Position numbers and translations under genes: made by a program. DNA of 64,000 nt from Nematostella vectensis (taxonomy: Eukaryota > Cnidaria > Anthozoa > Actiniaria > Edwardsiidae). Shown here piece after piece: positions 13,937-27,208 of this stretch (position 1 is the stretch's first letter; every line of letters starts with the position of its first letter). Below the pieces are notes generated by a model. It was not told the DNA's origin. It saw only the letters and a list, made by a program, of their open reading frames with translations, and ran no database searches. The DNA lies in NCBI RefSeq assembly GCF_932526225.1, contig NC_064035.1:784501-848500 (forward strand), given 5' to 3'.

Positions 13937-16900
13937 TACCAATAATATTAAAAGTAATTTTCATTACAATTCCCTTCAGCAATGCCACGTTAGTCTTTCG
14001 TTGCGGGCACTTGACTACTAACGCAGCGACCCGGGTTCGATTCCCGCTGATAGCCTATTTTTTTTTTCTTTTTTTTTTTTTTAATATCGATACTTAATTA
14101 TCCTGTTCTTGGTGTGTCATGACATAAAAAGAAGGTATAGGGACATTTTTATGTACTCTCAGCCTCTGTGATGTGCTCATGCTTTGTTCAGGATCCTGTA
14201 CATATTTTATGCACACAAGAACTAACTAGATTCCTTGGATAACTTGATTAAGTAGATTCTAACATAGAGCATAGCGCTCGATAGATTGATATACCTTTTT
14301 TTCCGAGTATACTGTTTTATTTTTTCTTATGTTACTTTTTTGAATTTACATTCGGAAAAAAAATTATCGATTGTAACCTTTTGGAGGTTACACTCGTAAA
14401 ACAAATTCCCGAATGTAACCCTGAAGCTTTTCCCGAATGTAACCTTCAGTCCGATGGTGACTTTGCTTGGGATAGTTTACGATACCAATAGTATTAAAAG
14501 TAATTTTCATTACAATTCCCTTCAGCAATGCCACTTTAGTCTTTCGTTGCGGGCACTTGACTACTAACGCAGCGACCCGGGTTCGATTTCCGCTGATAGC
14601 CTATTTTTTATTTCTTTTCTTTTTTTTTAAATATCGATACTTAATTATACTGTTCTTGGTGTGTCATGACATAAAAAGAAGGTATAGGGACATTTTTATG
14701 TACTCTCAGCATCTTGGATGTGCTCATGCTATGTTCAGGATCCTGTACATATTTTATGCACACAAGAACTAACTAGATTCCTTGGATAACTTGATTAAGT
14801 AGATTTTAACATAGAGCATAGCGCTCGATAGATTGATATACCTTTTTTTCCGAGTATACTGTTTTATTTTTCCTAATGTTACTTTTTGGAATTTACATTC
14901 GGAAAAAAAATTATCGATTGTAACCTTTTGGAGGTTACACTCGTAAAACAAATTCCCGAATGTAACCCTGAAGCTTTTCCCGAATGTAACCTCCAGTCCG
15001 ATGGTGACTTTGCTTCGGATAGTTTACGATACCAATAGTATTAAAAGTAATTTTCATTACAATCCCCTTCAGCAATGCCACGTTAGTCTTTCGTTGCGGG
15101 CACTTGACTACTAACGCAGCGACCCGGGTTCGATTCCCGCTGATAGCCTATTTTCTTTTCTTTTTTTTTTTTTTTTAAATATCGATACTTAATTATACTG
15201 TTCTTGGTGTGTCATGACATAAAAAGAAGGTATAGGGACATTTTTATGTACTCTCAGCATCTGTGATGTGCTCATGCTATGTTCAGGATCCTGTACATAT
15301 TTTATGCACACAAGAACTAACTAGATTCCTTGGATATATTGATTAAGTAGATTCTAACATAGAGCATAGCGCTCGATAGATTGATATACCTTTTTTTTCC
15401 GAGTATACTGTTATATTTTTCCTAATGTTACTTTTTTGAATTTACATCCGGAAAAAAAATTATCGAGTGTAACCTTTTGCAGGTTACACTCGTAAAACAA
15501 ATTCCCGAATGTAACCCTGAAGCTTTTCCCGAATGTAACCTCCAGTCCGATGGTGACTTTGCTTGGGATAGTTTACGATACCAATAGTATTAAAAGTAAT
15601 TTTCATTACAATTCCCTTCAGCAATGCCACGTTAGTCTTTCGTTGCGGGCACTTGACTACTAACGCAGCGACCCGGGTTCGATTCCCGCTGATAGCCTAT
15701 TTTTTTTTTTAATATCGATACTTAATTATACTGTTCTTTGTGTGTCATGACATAAAAAGAAGGTATAGGGACATTTTTATGTACTCTCAGCATCTTTGAT
15801 GTGCTCATGCTTTGTTCAGGATCCTGTACATATGTTATGCACACAAGAACTAACTAGATTCCTTAGATAACTTGATTAAGTAGATTCTAACATAGAGCAT
15901 AGCACTCGATAGATTGATATACCTTTTTTTCCGAGTATACTGTAACCTGTAACCTTTTGGAGGTTACACTCGTAAAACAAATTCCCGAATGTAACCCTGA
16001 AGCTTTTCCCGAATGTAACCTCCAGTCCGATGGTGACTTTGCTTGGGATAGTTTACGATACCAATAGTATTAAAAGTAATTTTCATTACAATTCCCTTCA
16101 GCAATGCCACGTTAATCTTTCGTTGCGGGCACTTGACTACTAACGCAGCGACCCGGATTCGATTCCCGCTGATAGCCTATTTTTTTTTTTTTTTTTTTTC
16201 AATATCGATACTTAATTATACTGTTCTTGGTGTGTCATGACATAAAAAGAAGGTATAGGGACATTTTTATGTACTCTCAGCATCTGTGATGTGCTCAAGC
16301 TATGTTCAGGATCCTGTACATATTTTATGCACACAAGAACTAACTAGATTCCTTGGATAACTTGATTAAGTAGATTCTAACATACAGCATAGCGCTCGAT
16401 AGATTGATATACCTTTTTTTCCGAGTATACTGTTTTATTTTTCCTAATGTTACTTTTTTTGAATTTACATTCGGAAAAAAAATTATCGATTGTAACCTTT
16501 TGCAGGTTACACTCGTAAAACAAATTCCCGAATGTAACCCTGAAGCTTTTCCCGAATGTAACCTTCAGTCCGATGGTGACTTTGCTTGGGATAGTTTACG
16601 ATACCAATAGTATTAAAAGTAATTTTCATTACAATTCCCTTCAGCAATGCCACTTTAGTCTTTCGTTGCGGGCACTTGACTACTAACGCAGCGACCCGGG
16701 TTCGATTTCCGCTGATAGCCTATTTTTTATTTCTTTTCTTTTTTTTTAAATATCGATACTTAATTATACTGTTCTTGGTGTGTCATGACATAAAAAGAAG
16801 GTATAGGGACATTTTTATGTAATCTCAGCATCTTGGATGTGCTCATGCTATGTTCAGGATCCTGTACATATTTTATGCACACAAGAACTAACTAGATTCC

Positions 16901-19900
16901 TTGGATAACTTGATTAAGTAGATTTTAACATAGAGCATAGCGCTCGATAGATTGATATACCTTTTTTTCCGAGTATACTGTTTTATTTTTCCTAATGTTA
17001 CTTTTTGGAATTTACATTCGGAAAAAAAATTATCGATTGTAACCTTTTGGAGGTTACACTCGTAAAACAAATTCCCGAATGTAACCCTGAAGCTTTTCCC
17101 GAATGTAACCTCCAGTCCGATGGTGACTTTGCTTGGGATAGTTTACGATACCAATAGTATTAAAAGTAATTTTCATTACAATCCCCTTCAGCAATGCCAC
17201 GTTAGTCTTTCGTTGCGGGCACTTGACTACTAACGCAGCGACCCGGGTTCGATTCCCGCTGATAGCCTATTTTCTTTTCTTTTTTTTTTTTTTTTTTAAA
17301 TATCGATACTTAATTATACTGTTCTTGGTGTGTCATGACATAAAAAGAAGGTATAGGGACATTTTTATGTACTCTCAGCATCTGTGATGTGCTCATGCTA
17401 TGTTCAGGATCCTGTACATATTTTATGCACACAAGAACTAACTAGATTCCTTGGATATTTTGATTAAGTAGATTCTAACATAGAGCATAGCGCTCGATAG
17501 ATTGATATACCTTTTTTTTCCGAGTATACTGTTATATTTTTCCTAATGTTACTTTTTTGAATTTACATCCGGAAAAAAAATTATCGAGTGTAACCTTTTG
17601 CAGGTTACACTCGTAAAACAAATTCCCGAATGTAACCCTGAAGCTTTTCCCGAATGTAACCTCCAGTCCGATGGTGACTTTGCTTGGGATAGTTTACGAT
17701 ACCAATAGTATTAAAAGTAATTTTCATTACAATTCGCTTCAGCAATGCCACGTTAGTCTTTCGTTGCGGGCACTTGACTACTAACGCAGCGACCCGAGTT
17801 CGATTCCCGCTGATAGCCTATTTTTTTTTTAAATATCGATACTTAATTATACTGTTCTTGGTGTGTCATGAGATAAAAAGAAGGTATAGGGACATTTTTA
17901 TGTACTCTCATCATCTTTGATGTGCTCATGCTTTGTTCAGGATCCTGTACATATTTTATGCACACAAGAACTAACTAGATTCCTTGGATAACTTGATTAA
18001 GTAGATTCTAACATACAGCATAGCGCTCGATAGATTGATATACCTTTTTTTCCGAGTATACTGTTTTATTTTTCCTAATGTTACTTTTTGGAATTTACAT
18101 TCGGAAAAAAAATTATCGATTGTAACCTTTTGGAGGTTACACTCGTAAAAAAAATTCCCGAATGTAACCCTGAAGCTTTTCCCGAATGTAACCTCCAGTC
18201 CGATGGTGACTTTGCTTGGGATAGTTTACGATACCAATAGTATTAAAAGTAATTTTCATTACAATTCCCCTCAGCAATGCCACGTTAGTTTTTCGTTGCG
18301 GGCACTTGACTACTAACGCAGCGACCCGGGTTCGATTCCCGCTGATAGCCTATTTTTTTTTCTTTATTTTTTTTTAAATATCGATACTTATTTATACTGT
18401 TCTTGGTGTGTCATGACATAAAAAGAAGGTATAGGGACATTTTTATGTACTCTCAGCATCTTTGATGTGCTCATGCTTTGTTCAGGATCCTGTACATATG
18501 TTATGCACACAAGAACTAACTAGATTCCTTAGATAACTTGATTAAGTAGATTCTAACATAGAGCATAGCACTCGATAGATTGATATACCTTTTTTTCCGA
18601 GTATACTGTAACCTGTAACCTTTTGGAGGTTACACTCGTAAAATTAATTCTCGAATGTAACCCTGAAGCTTTTCCCGAATGTAACCTCCAGTCCGATGGT
18701 GACTTTGCTTGGGATAGTTTACGATACCAATAGTATTAAAAGTAATTTTCATTACAATTCCCTTCAGCAATGCCACGTTAATATTTCGTTGCGGGCACTT
18801 GACTACTAACGCAGCGACCCGGATTCGATTCCCGCTGATAGCCTATTTTTTTTTTTTTTTTTTTTAATATCGATACTTAATTATACTGTTCTTGGTGTGT
18901 CATGACATAAAAAGAAGGTATAGGGACATTTTTATGTACTCTCAGCATCTTTGATGTGCTCATGCTTTGTTCAGGATCCTGTACATATGTTATGCACACA
19001 AGAACTAACTAGATTCCTTAGATAACTTGATTAAGTAGATTCTAACATAGAGCATAGCACTCGATAGATTGATATACCTTTTTTTCCGAGTATACTGTAA
19101 CCTGTAACCTTTTGGAGGTTACACTCGTAAAACAAATTCCCGAATGTAACCCTGAAGCTTTTCCCGAATGTAACCTCCAGTCCGATGGTGACTTTGCTTG
19201 GGATAGTTTACGATACCAATAGTATTAAAAGTAATTTTCATTACAATTCCCTTCAGCAATGCCACGTTAATCTTTCGTTGCGGGCACTTTACTACTAACG
19301 CAGCGACCCGGATTCGATTCCCGCTGATAGCCTATTTTTTTTTTTTTTTTTTTTTAATATCGATACTTAATTATACTGTTCTTGGTGTGTCATGACATAA
19401 AAAGAAGGTATAGGGACATTTTTATGTACTCTCAGCATCTGTGATGTGCTCAAGCTATGTTCAGGATCCTGTACATATTTTATGCACACAAGAACTAACT
19501 AGATTCCTTGGATAACTTGATTAAGTAGATTCTAACATAGAGCATAGCGCTCGATAGATTGATATACCTTTTTTTCCGAGTATACTGTTTTATTTTTCCT
19601 AATGTTACTTTTTTTGAATTTACATTCGGAAAAAAAATTATCGATTGTAACCTTTTGCAGGTTACACTCGTAAAACAAATTCCCGAATGTAACCCTGAAG
19701 CTTTTCCCGAATGTAACCTTCAGTCCGATGGTGACTTTGCTTGGGATAGTTTACGATACCAATAGTATTAAAAGTAATTTTCATTACAATTCCCTTCAGC
19801 AATGCCACTTTAGTCTTTCGTTGCGGGCACTTGACTACTAACGCAGCGACCCGGGTTCGATTTCCGCTGATAGCCTATTTTTTATTTCTTTTCTTTTTTT

Positions 19901-22900
19901 TTAAATATCGATACTTAATTATACTGTTCTTGGTGTGTCATGACATAAAAAGAAGGTATAGGGACATTTTTATGTACTCTCAGCATCTTGGATGTGCTCA
20001 TGCTATGTTCAGGATCCTGTACATATTTTATGCACACAAGAACTAACTAGATTCCTTGGATAACTTGATTAAGTAGATTTTAACATAGAGCATAGCGCTC
20101 GATAGATTGATATACCTTTTTTTCCGAGTATACTGTTTTATTTTTCCTAATGTTACTTTTTGGAATTTACATTCGGAAAAAAAATTATCGATTGTAACCT
20201 TTTGGAGGTTACACTCGTAAAACAAATTCCCGAATGTAACCCTGAAGCTTTTCCCGAATGTAACCTCCAGTCCGATGGTGACTTTGCTTGGGATAGTTTA
20301 CGATACCAATAGTATTAAAAGTAATTTTCATTACAATCCCCTTCAGCAATGCCACGTTAGTCTTTCGTTGCGGGCACTTGACTACTAACGCGGCGACCCG
20401 GGTTCGATTCCCGCTGATAGCCTATTTTCTTTTCTTTTTTTTTTTTTTTTTTAAATATCGATACTTAATTATACTGTTCTTGGTGTGTCATGACATAAAA
20501 AGAAGGTATAGGGACATTTTTATGTACTCTCAGCATCTGTGATGTGCTCATGCTATGTTCAGGATCCTGTACATATTTTATGCACACAAGAACTAACTAG
20601 ATTCCTTGGATATTTTGATTAAGTAGATTCTAACATAGAGCATAGCGCTCGATAGATTGATATACCTTTTTTTTCCGAGTATACTGTTATATTTTTCCTA
20701 ATGTTACTTTTTTGAATTTACATCCGGAAAAAAAATTATCGAGTGTAACCTTTTGCAGGTTACACTCGTAAAACAAATTCCCGAATGTAACCCTGAAGCT
20801 TTTCCCGAATGTAACCTCCAGTCCGATGGTGACTTTGCTTGGGATAGTTTACGATACCAATAGTATTAAAAGTAATTTTCATTACAATTCGCTTCAGCAA
20901 TGCCACGTTAGTCTTTCGTTGCGGGCACTTGACTACTAACGCAGCGACCCGGGTTCGATTCCCGCTGATAGCCTATTTTTTTTTTAAATATCGATACTTA
21001 ATTATACTGTTCTTGGTGTGTCATGAGATAAAAAGAAGGTATAGGGACATTTTTATGTACTCTCATCATCTTTGATGTGCTCATGCTTTGTTCAGGATCC
21101 TGTACATATTTTATGCACACAAGAACTAACTAGATTCCTTGGATAACTTGATTAAGTAGATTCTAACATACAGCATAGCGCTCGATAGATTGATATACCT
21201 TTTTTTCCGAGTATACTGTTTTATTTTTCCTAATGTTACTTTTTGGAATTTACATTCGGAAAAAAAATTATCGATTGTAACCTTTTGGAGGTTACACTCG
21301 TAAAAAAAATTCCCGAATGTAACCCTGAAGCTTTTCCCGAATGTAACCTCCAGTCCGATGGTGACTTTGCTTGGGATAGTTTACGATACCAATAGTATTA
21401 AAAGTAATTTTCATTACAATTCCCTTCAGCAATGCCACGTTAGTTTTTCGTTGCGGGCACTTGACTACTAACGCAGCGACCCGGGTTCGATTCCCGCTGA
21501 TAGCCTATTTTTTTTTTCTTTATTTTTTTTTAAATATCGATACTTATTTATACTGTTCTTGGTGTGTCATGACATAAAAAGAAGGTATAGGGACATTTTT
21601 ATGTACTCTCAGCATCTTTGATGTGCTCATGCTTTGTTCAGGATCCTGTACATATGTTATGCACACAAGAACTAACTAGATTCCTTAGATAACTTGATTA
21701 AGTAGATTCTAACATAGAGCATAGCACTCGATAGATTGATATACCTTTTTTTCCGAGTATACTGTAACCTGTAACCTTTTGGAGGTTACACTCGTAAAAC
21801 AAATTCCCGAATGTAACCCTGAAGCTTTTCCCGAATGTAACCTCCAGTCCGATGGTGACTTTGCTTGGGATAGTTTACGATACCAATAGTATTAAAAGTA
21901 ATTTTCATTACAATTCCCTTCAGCAATGCCACGTTAATCTTTCGTTGCGGGCACTTGACTACTAACGCAGCGACCCGGATTCGATTCCCGCTGATAGCCT
22001 ATTTTTTTTTTTTTTTTTTTTTAATATCGATACTTAATTATACTGTTCTTGGTGTGTCATGACATAAAAAGAAGGTATAGGGACATTTTTATGTACTCTC
22101 AGCATCTGTGATGTGCTCAAGCTATGTTCAGGATCCTGTACATATTTTATGCACACAAGAACTAACTAGATTCCTTGGATAACTTGATTAAGTAGATTCT
22201 AACATAGAGCATAGCGCTCGATAGATTGATATACCTTTTTTTCCGAGTATACTGTTTTATTTTTCCTAATGTTACTTTTTTTGAATTTACATTCGGAAAA
22301 AAAATTATCGATTGTAACCTTTTGCAGGTTACACTCGTAAAACAAATTCCCGAATGTAACCCTGAAGCTTTTCCCGAATGTAACCTTCAGTCCGATGGTG
22401 ACTTTGCTTGGGATAGTTTACGATACCAATAGTATTAAAAGTAATTTTCATTACAATTCCCTTCAGCAATGCCACTTTAGTCTTTCGTTGCGGGCACTTG
22501 ACTACTAACGCAGCGACCCGGGTTCGATTTCCGCTGATAGCCTATTTTTTATTTCTTTTCTTTTTTTTTAAATATCGATACTTAATTATACTGTTCTTGG
22601 TGTGTCATGACATAAAAAGAAGGTATAGGGACATTTTTATGTACTCTCAGCATCTTTGATGTGCTCATGCTTTGTTCAGGATCCTGTACATATGTTATGC
22701 ACACAAGAACTAACTAGATTCCTTAGATAACTTGATTAAGTAGATTCTAACATAGAGCATAGCACTCGATAGATTGATATACCTTTTTTTCCGAGTATAC
22801 TGTAACCTGTAACCTTTTGGAGGTTACACTCGTAAAACAAATTCCCGAATGTAACCCTGAAGCTTTTCCCGAATGTAACCTCCAGTCCGATGGTGACTTT

Positions 22901-25900
22901 GCTTGGGATAGTTTACGATACCAATAGTATTAAAAGTAATTTTCATTACAATTCCCTTCAGCAATGCCACGTTAATCTTTCGTTGCGGGCACTTGACTAC
23001 TAACGCAGCGACCCGGATTCGATTCCCGCTGATAGCCTATTTTTTTTTTTTTTTTTTTTTTAATATCGATACTTAATTATACTGTTCTTGGTGTGTCATG
23101 ACATAAAAAGAAGGTATAGGGACATTTTTATGTACTCTCAGCATCTGTGATGTGCTCAAGCTATGTTCAGGATCCTGTACATATTTTATGCACACAAGAA
23201 CTAACTAGATTCCTTGGATAACTTGATTAAGTAGATTCTAACATAGAGCATAGCGCTCGATAGATTGATATACCTTTTTTTCCGAGTATACTGTTTTATT
23301 TTTCCTAATGTTACTTTTTTTGAATTTACATTCGGAAAAAAAATTATCGATTGTAACCTTTTGCAGGTTACACTCGTAAAACAAATTCCCGAATGTAACC
23401 CTGAAGCTTTTCCCGAATGTAACCTTCAGTCCGATGGTGACTTTGCTTGGGATAGTTTACGATACCAATAGTATTAAAAGTAATTTTCATTACAATTCCC
23501 TTCAGCAATGCCACTTTAGTCTTTCGTTGCGGGCACTTGACTACTAACGCAGCGACCCGGGTTCGATTTCCGCTGATAGCCTATTTTTTATTTCTTTTCT
23601 TTTTTTTTAAATATCGATACTTAATTATACTGTTCTTGGTGTGTCATGACATAAAAAGAAGGTATAGGGACATTTTTATGTACTCTCAGCATCTTGGATG
23701 TGCTCATGCTATGTTCAGGATCCTGTACATATTTTATGCACACAAGAACTAACTAGATTCCTTGGATAACTTGATTAAGTAGATTTTAACATAGAGCATA
23801 GCGCTCGATAGATTGATATACCTTTTTTTCCGAGTATACTGTTTTATTTTTCCTAATGTTACTTTTTGGAATTTACATTCGGAAAAAAAATTATCGATTG
23901 TAACCTTTTGGAGGTTACACTCGTAAAACAAATTCCCGAATGTAACCCTGAAGCTTTTCCCGAATGTAACCTCCAGTCCGATGGTGACTTTGCTTGGGAT
24001 AGTTTACGATACCAATAGTATTAAAAGTAATTTTCATTACAATCCCCTTCAGCAATGCCACGTTAGTCTTTCGTTGCGGGCACTTGACTACTAACGCAGC
24101 GACCCGGGTTCGATTCCCGCTGATAGCCTATTTTCTTTTCTTTTTTTTTTTTTTTTAAATATCGATACTTAATTATACTGTTCTTGGTGTGTCATGACAT
24201 AAAAAGAAGGTATAGGGACATTTTTATGTACTCTCAGCATCTGTGATGTGCTCATGCTATGTTCAGGATCCTGTACATATTTTATGCACACAAGAACTAA
24301 CTAGATTCCTTGGATATTTTGATTAAGTAGATTCTAACATAGAGCATAGCGCTCGATAGATTGATATACCTTTTTTTTCCGAGTATACTGTTATATTTTT
24401 CCTAATGTTACTTTTTTGAATTTACATCCGGAAAAAAAATTATCGAGTGTAACCTTTTGCAGGTTACACTCGTAAAACAAATTCCCGAATGTAACCCTGA
24501 AGCTTTTCCCGAATGTAACCTCCAGTCCGATGGTGACTTTGCTTGGGATAGTTTACGATACCAATAGTATTAAAAGTAATTTTCATTACAATTCGCTTCA
24601 GCAATGCCACGTTAGTCTTTCGTTGCGGGCACTTGACTACTAACGCAGCGACCCGGGTTCGATTCCCGCTGATAGCCTATTTTTTTTTTAAATATCGATA
24701 CTTAATTATACTGTTCTTGGTGTGTCTTGAGATAAAAAGAAGGTATAGGGACATTTTTATGTACTCTCATCATCTTTGATGTGCTCATGCTTTGTTCAGG
24801 ATCCTGTACATATTTTATGCACACAAGAACTAACTAGATTCCTTGGATAACTTGATTAAGTAGATTCTAACATACAGCATAGCGCTCGATAGATTGATAT
24901 ACCTTTTTTTCCGAGTATACTGTTTTATTTTTCCTAATGTTACTTTTTGGAATTTACATTCGGAAAAAAAATTATCGATTGTAACCTTTTGGAGGTTACA
25001 CTCGTAAAAAAAATTCCCGAATGTAACCCTGAAGCTTTTCCCGAATGTAACCTCCAGTCCGATGGTGACTTTGCTTGGGATAGTTTACGATACCAATAGT
25101 ATTAAAAGTAATTTTCATTACAATTCCCTTCAGCAATGCCACGTTAGTTTTTCGTTGCGGGCACTTGACTACTAACGCAGCGACCCGGGTTCGATTCCCG
25201 CTGATAGCCTATTTTTTTTTTCTTTATTTTTTTTTAAATATCGATACTTATTTATACTGTTCTTGGTGTGTCATGACATAAAAAGAAGGTATAGGGACAT
25301 TTTTATGTACTCTCAGCATCTTTGATGTGCTCATGCTTTGTTCAGGATCCTGTACATATGTTATGCACACAAGAACTAACTAGATTCCTTAGATAACTTG
25401 ATTAAGTAGATTCTAACATAGAGCATAGCACTCGATAGATTGATATACCTTTTTTTCCGAGTATACTGTAACCTGTAACCTTTTGGAGGTTACACTCGTA
25501 AAACAAATTCCCGAATGTAACCCTGAAGCTTTTCCCGAATGTAACCTCCAGTCCGATGGTGACTTTGCTTGGGATAGTTTACGATACCAATAGTATTAAA
25601 AGTAATTTTCATTACAATTCCCTTCAGCAATGCCACGTTAATCTTTCGTTGCGGGCACTTGACTACTAACGCAGCGACCCGGATTCGATTCCCGCTGATA
25701 GCCTATTTTTTTTTTTTTTTTTTTTTTAATATCGATACTTAATTATACTGTTCTTGGTGTGTCATGACATAAAAAGAAGGTATAGGGACATTTTTATGTA
25801 CTCTCAGCATCTGTGATGTGCTCAAGCTATGTTCAGGATCCTGTACATATTTTATGCACACAAGAACTAACTAGATTCCTTGGATAACTTGATTAAGTAG

Positions 25901-27208
25901 ATTCTAACATAGAGCATAGCGCTCGATAGATTGATATACCTTTTTTTCCGAGTATACTGTTTTATTTTTCCTAATGTTACTTTTTTTGAATTTACATTCG
26001 GAAAAAAAATTATCGATTGTAACCTTTTGCAGGTTACACTCGTAAAACAAATTCCCGAATGTAACCCTGAAGCTTTTCCCGAATGTAACCTTCAGTCCGA
26101 TGGTGACTTTGCTTGGGATAGTTTACGATACCAATAGTATTAAAAGTAATTTTCATTACAATTCCCTTCAGCAATGCCACTTTAGTCTTTCGTTGCGGGC
26201 ACTTGACTACTAACGCAGCGACCCGGGTTCGATTTCCGCTGATAGCCTATTTTTTATTTCTTTTCTTTTTTTTTAAATATCGATACTTAATTATACTGTT
26301 CTTGGTGTGTCATGACATAAAAAGAAGGTATAGGGACATTTTTATGTACTCTCAGCATCTTGGATGTGCTCATGCTATGTTCAGGATCCTGTACATATTT
26401 TATGCACACAAGAACTAACTAGATTCCTTGGATATTTTGATTAAGTAGATTCTAACATAGAGCATAGCGCTCGATAGATTGATATACCTTTTTTTTCCGA
26501 GTATACTGTTATATTTTTCCTAATGTTACTTTTTTGAATTTACATCCGGAAAAAAAATTATCGAGTGTAACCTTTTGCAGGTTACACTCGTAAAACAAAT
26601 TCCCGAATGTAACCCTGAAGCTTTTCCCGAATGTAACCTCCAGTCCGATGGTGACTTTGCTTGGGATAGTTTACGATACCAATAGTATTAAAAGTAATTT
26701 TCATTACAATTCGCTTCAGCAATGCCACGTTAGTCTTTCGTTGCGGGCACTTGACTACTAACGCAGCGACCCGGGTTCGATTCCCGCTGATAGCCTATTT
26801 TTTTTTTAAATATCGATACTTAATTATACTGTTCTTGGTGTGTCATGAGATAAAAAGAAGGTATAGGGACATTTTTATGTACTCTCATCATCTTTGATGT
26901 GCTCATGCTTTGTTCAGGATCCTGTACATATTTTATGCACACAAGAACTAACTAGATTCCTTGGATAACTTGATTAAGTAGATTCTAACATAGAGCATAG
27001 CGCTCGATAGATTGATATACCTTTTTTTCCGAGTATACTGTTTTATTTTTCCTAATGTTACTTTTTGGAATTTACATTCGGAAAAAAAATTATCGATTGT
27101 AACCTTTTGGAGGTTACACTCGTAAAACAAATTCCCAAATGTAACCCTGAAGCTTTTCCCGAATGTAACCTCCAGTCCGATGGTGACTTTGCTTGGGATA
27201 GTTTACGA
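13937..27208. repeat. Satellite block B: higher-order repeat of ~3,706/2,666 bp
   Basis: Variant monomers recur at 3,706 bp (19559 to 23265, 19831 to 23537, 20043 to 23749), 2,666 bp (23265 to 25931, 23537 to 26203) and 3,155 bp (16404 to 19559). Block B has its own markers: a monomer with a ttttttga run and a ctcaagc substitution, one with cactttagtc and gatttccgc, and hairpins made perfect by tcgagtgtaacc. Several units carry ccggattcg instead of ccgggttcg at the box B edge. It shares monomer classes with block A but not the period. Confidence 0.85.
15464..15492. repeat. Perfect 11-bp-arm hairpin inside satellite monomer (representative)
   Basis: CGAGTGTAACC (15464-15474) and GGTTACACTCG (15482-15492) are perfect inverted repeats around the loop ttttgca. 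In most other monomers the left arm is CGATTGTAACC, giving one mismatch. The hairpin belongs to a family of four to five related motifs per monomer (tacattcgg, cgattgtaacc, ggttacactcg, and cgaatgtaacc twice) in alternating orientation, spaced about 20-35 bp apart. Confidence 0.75.
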
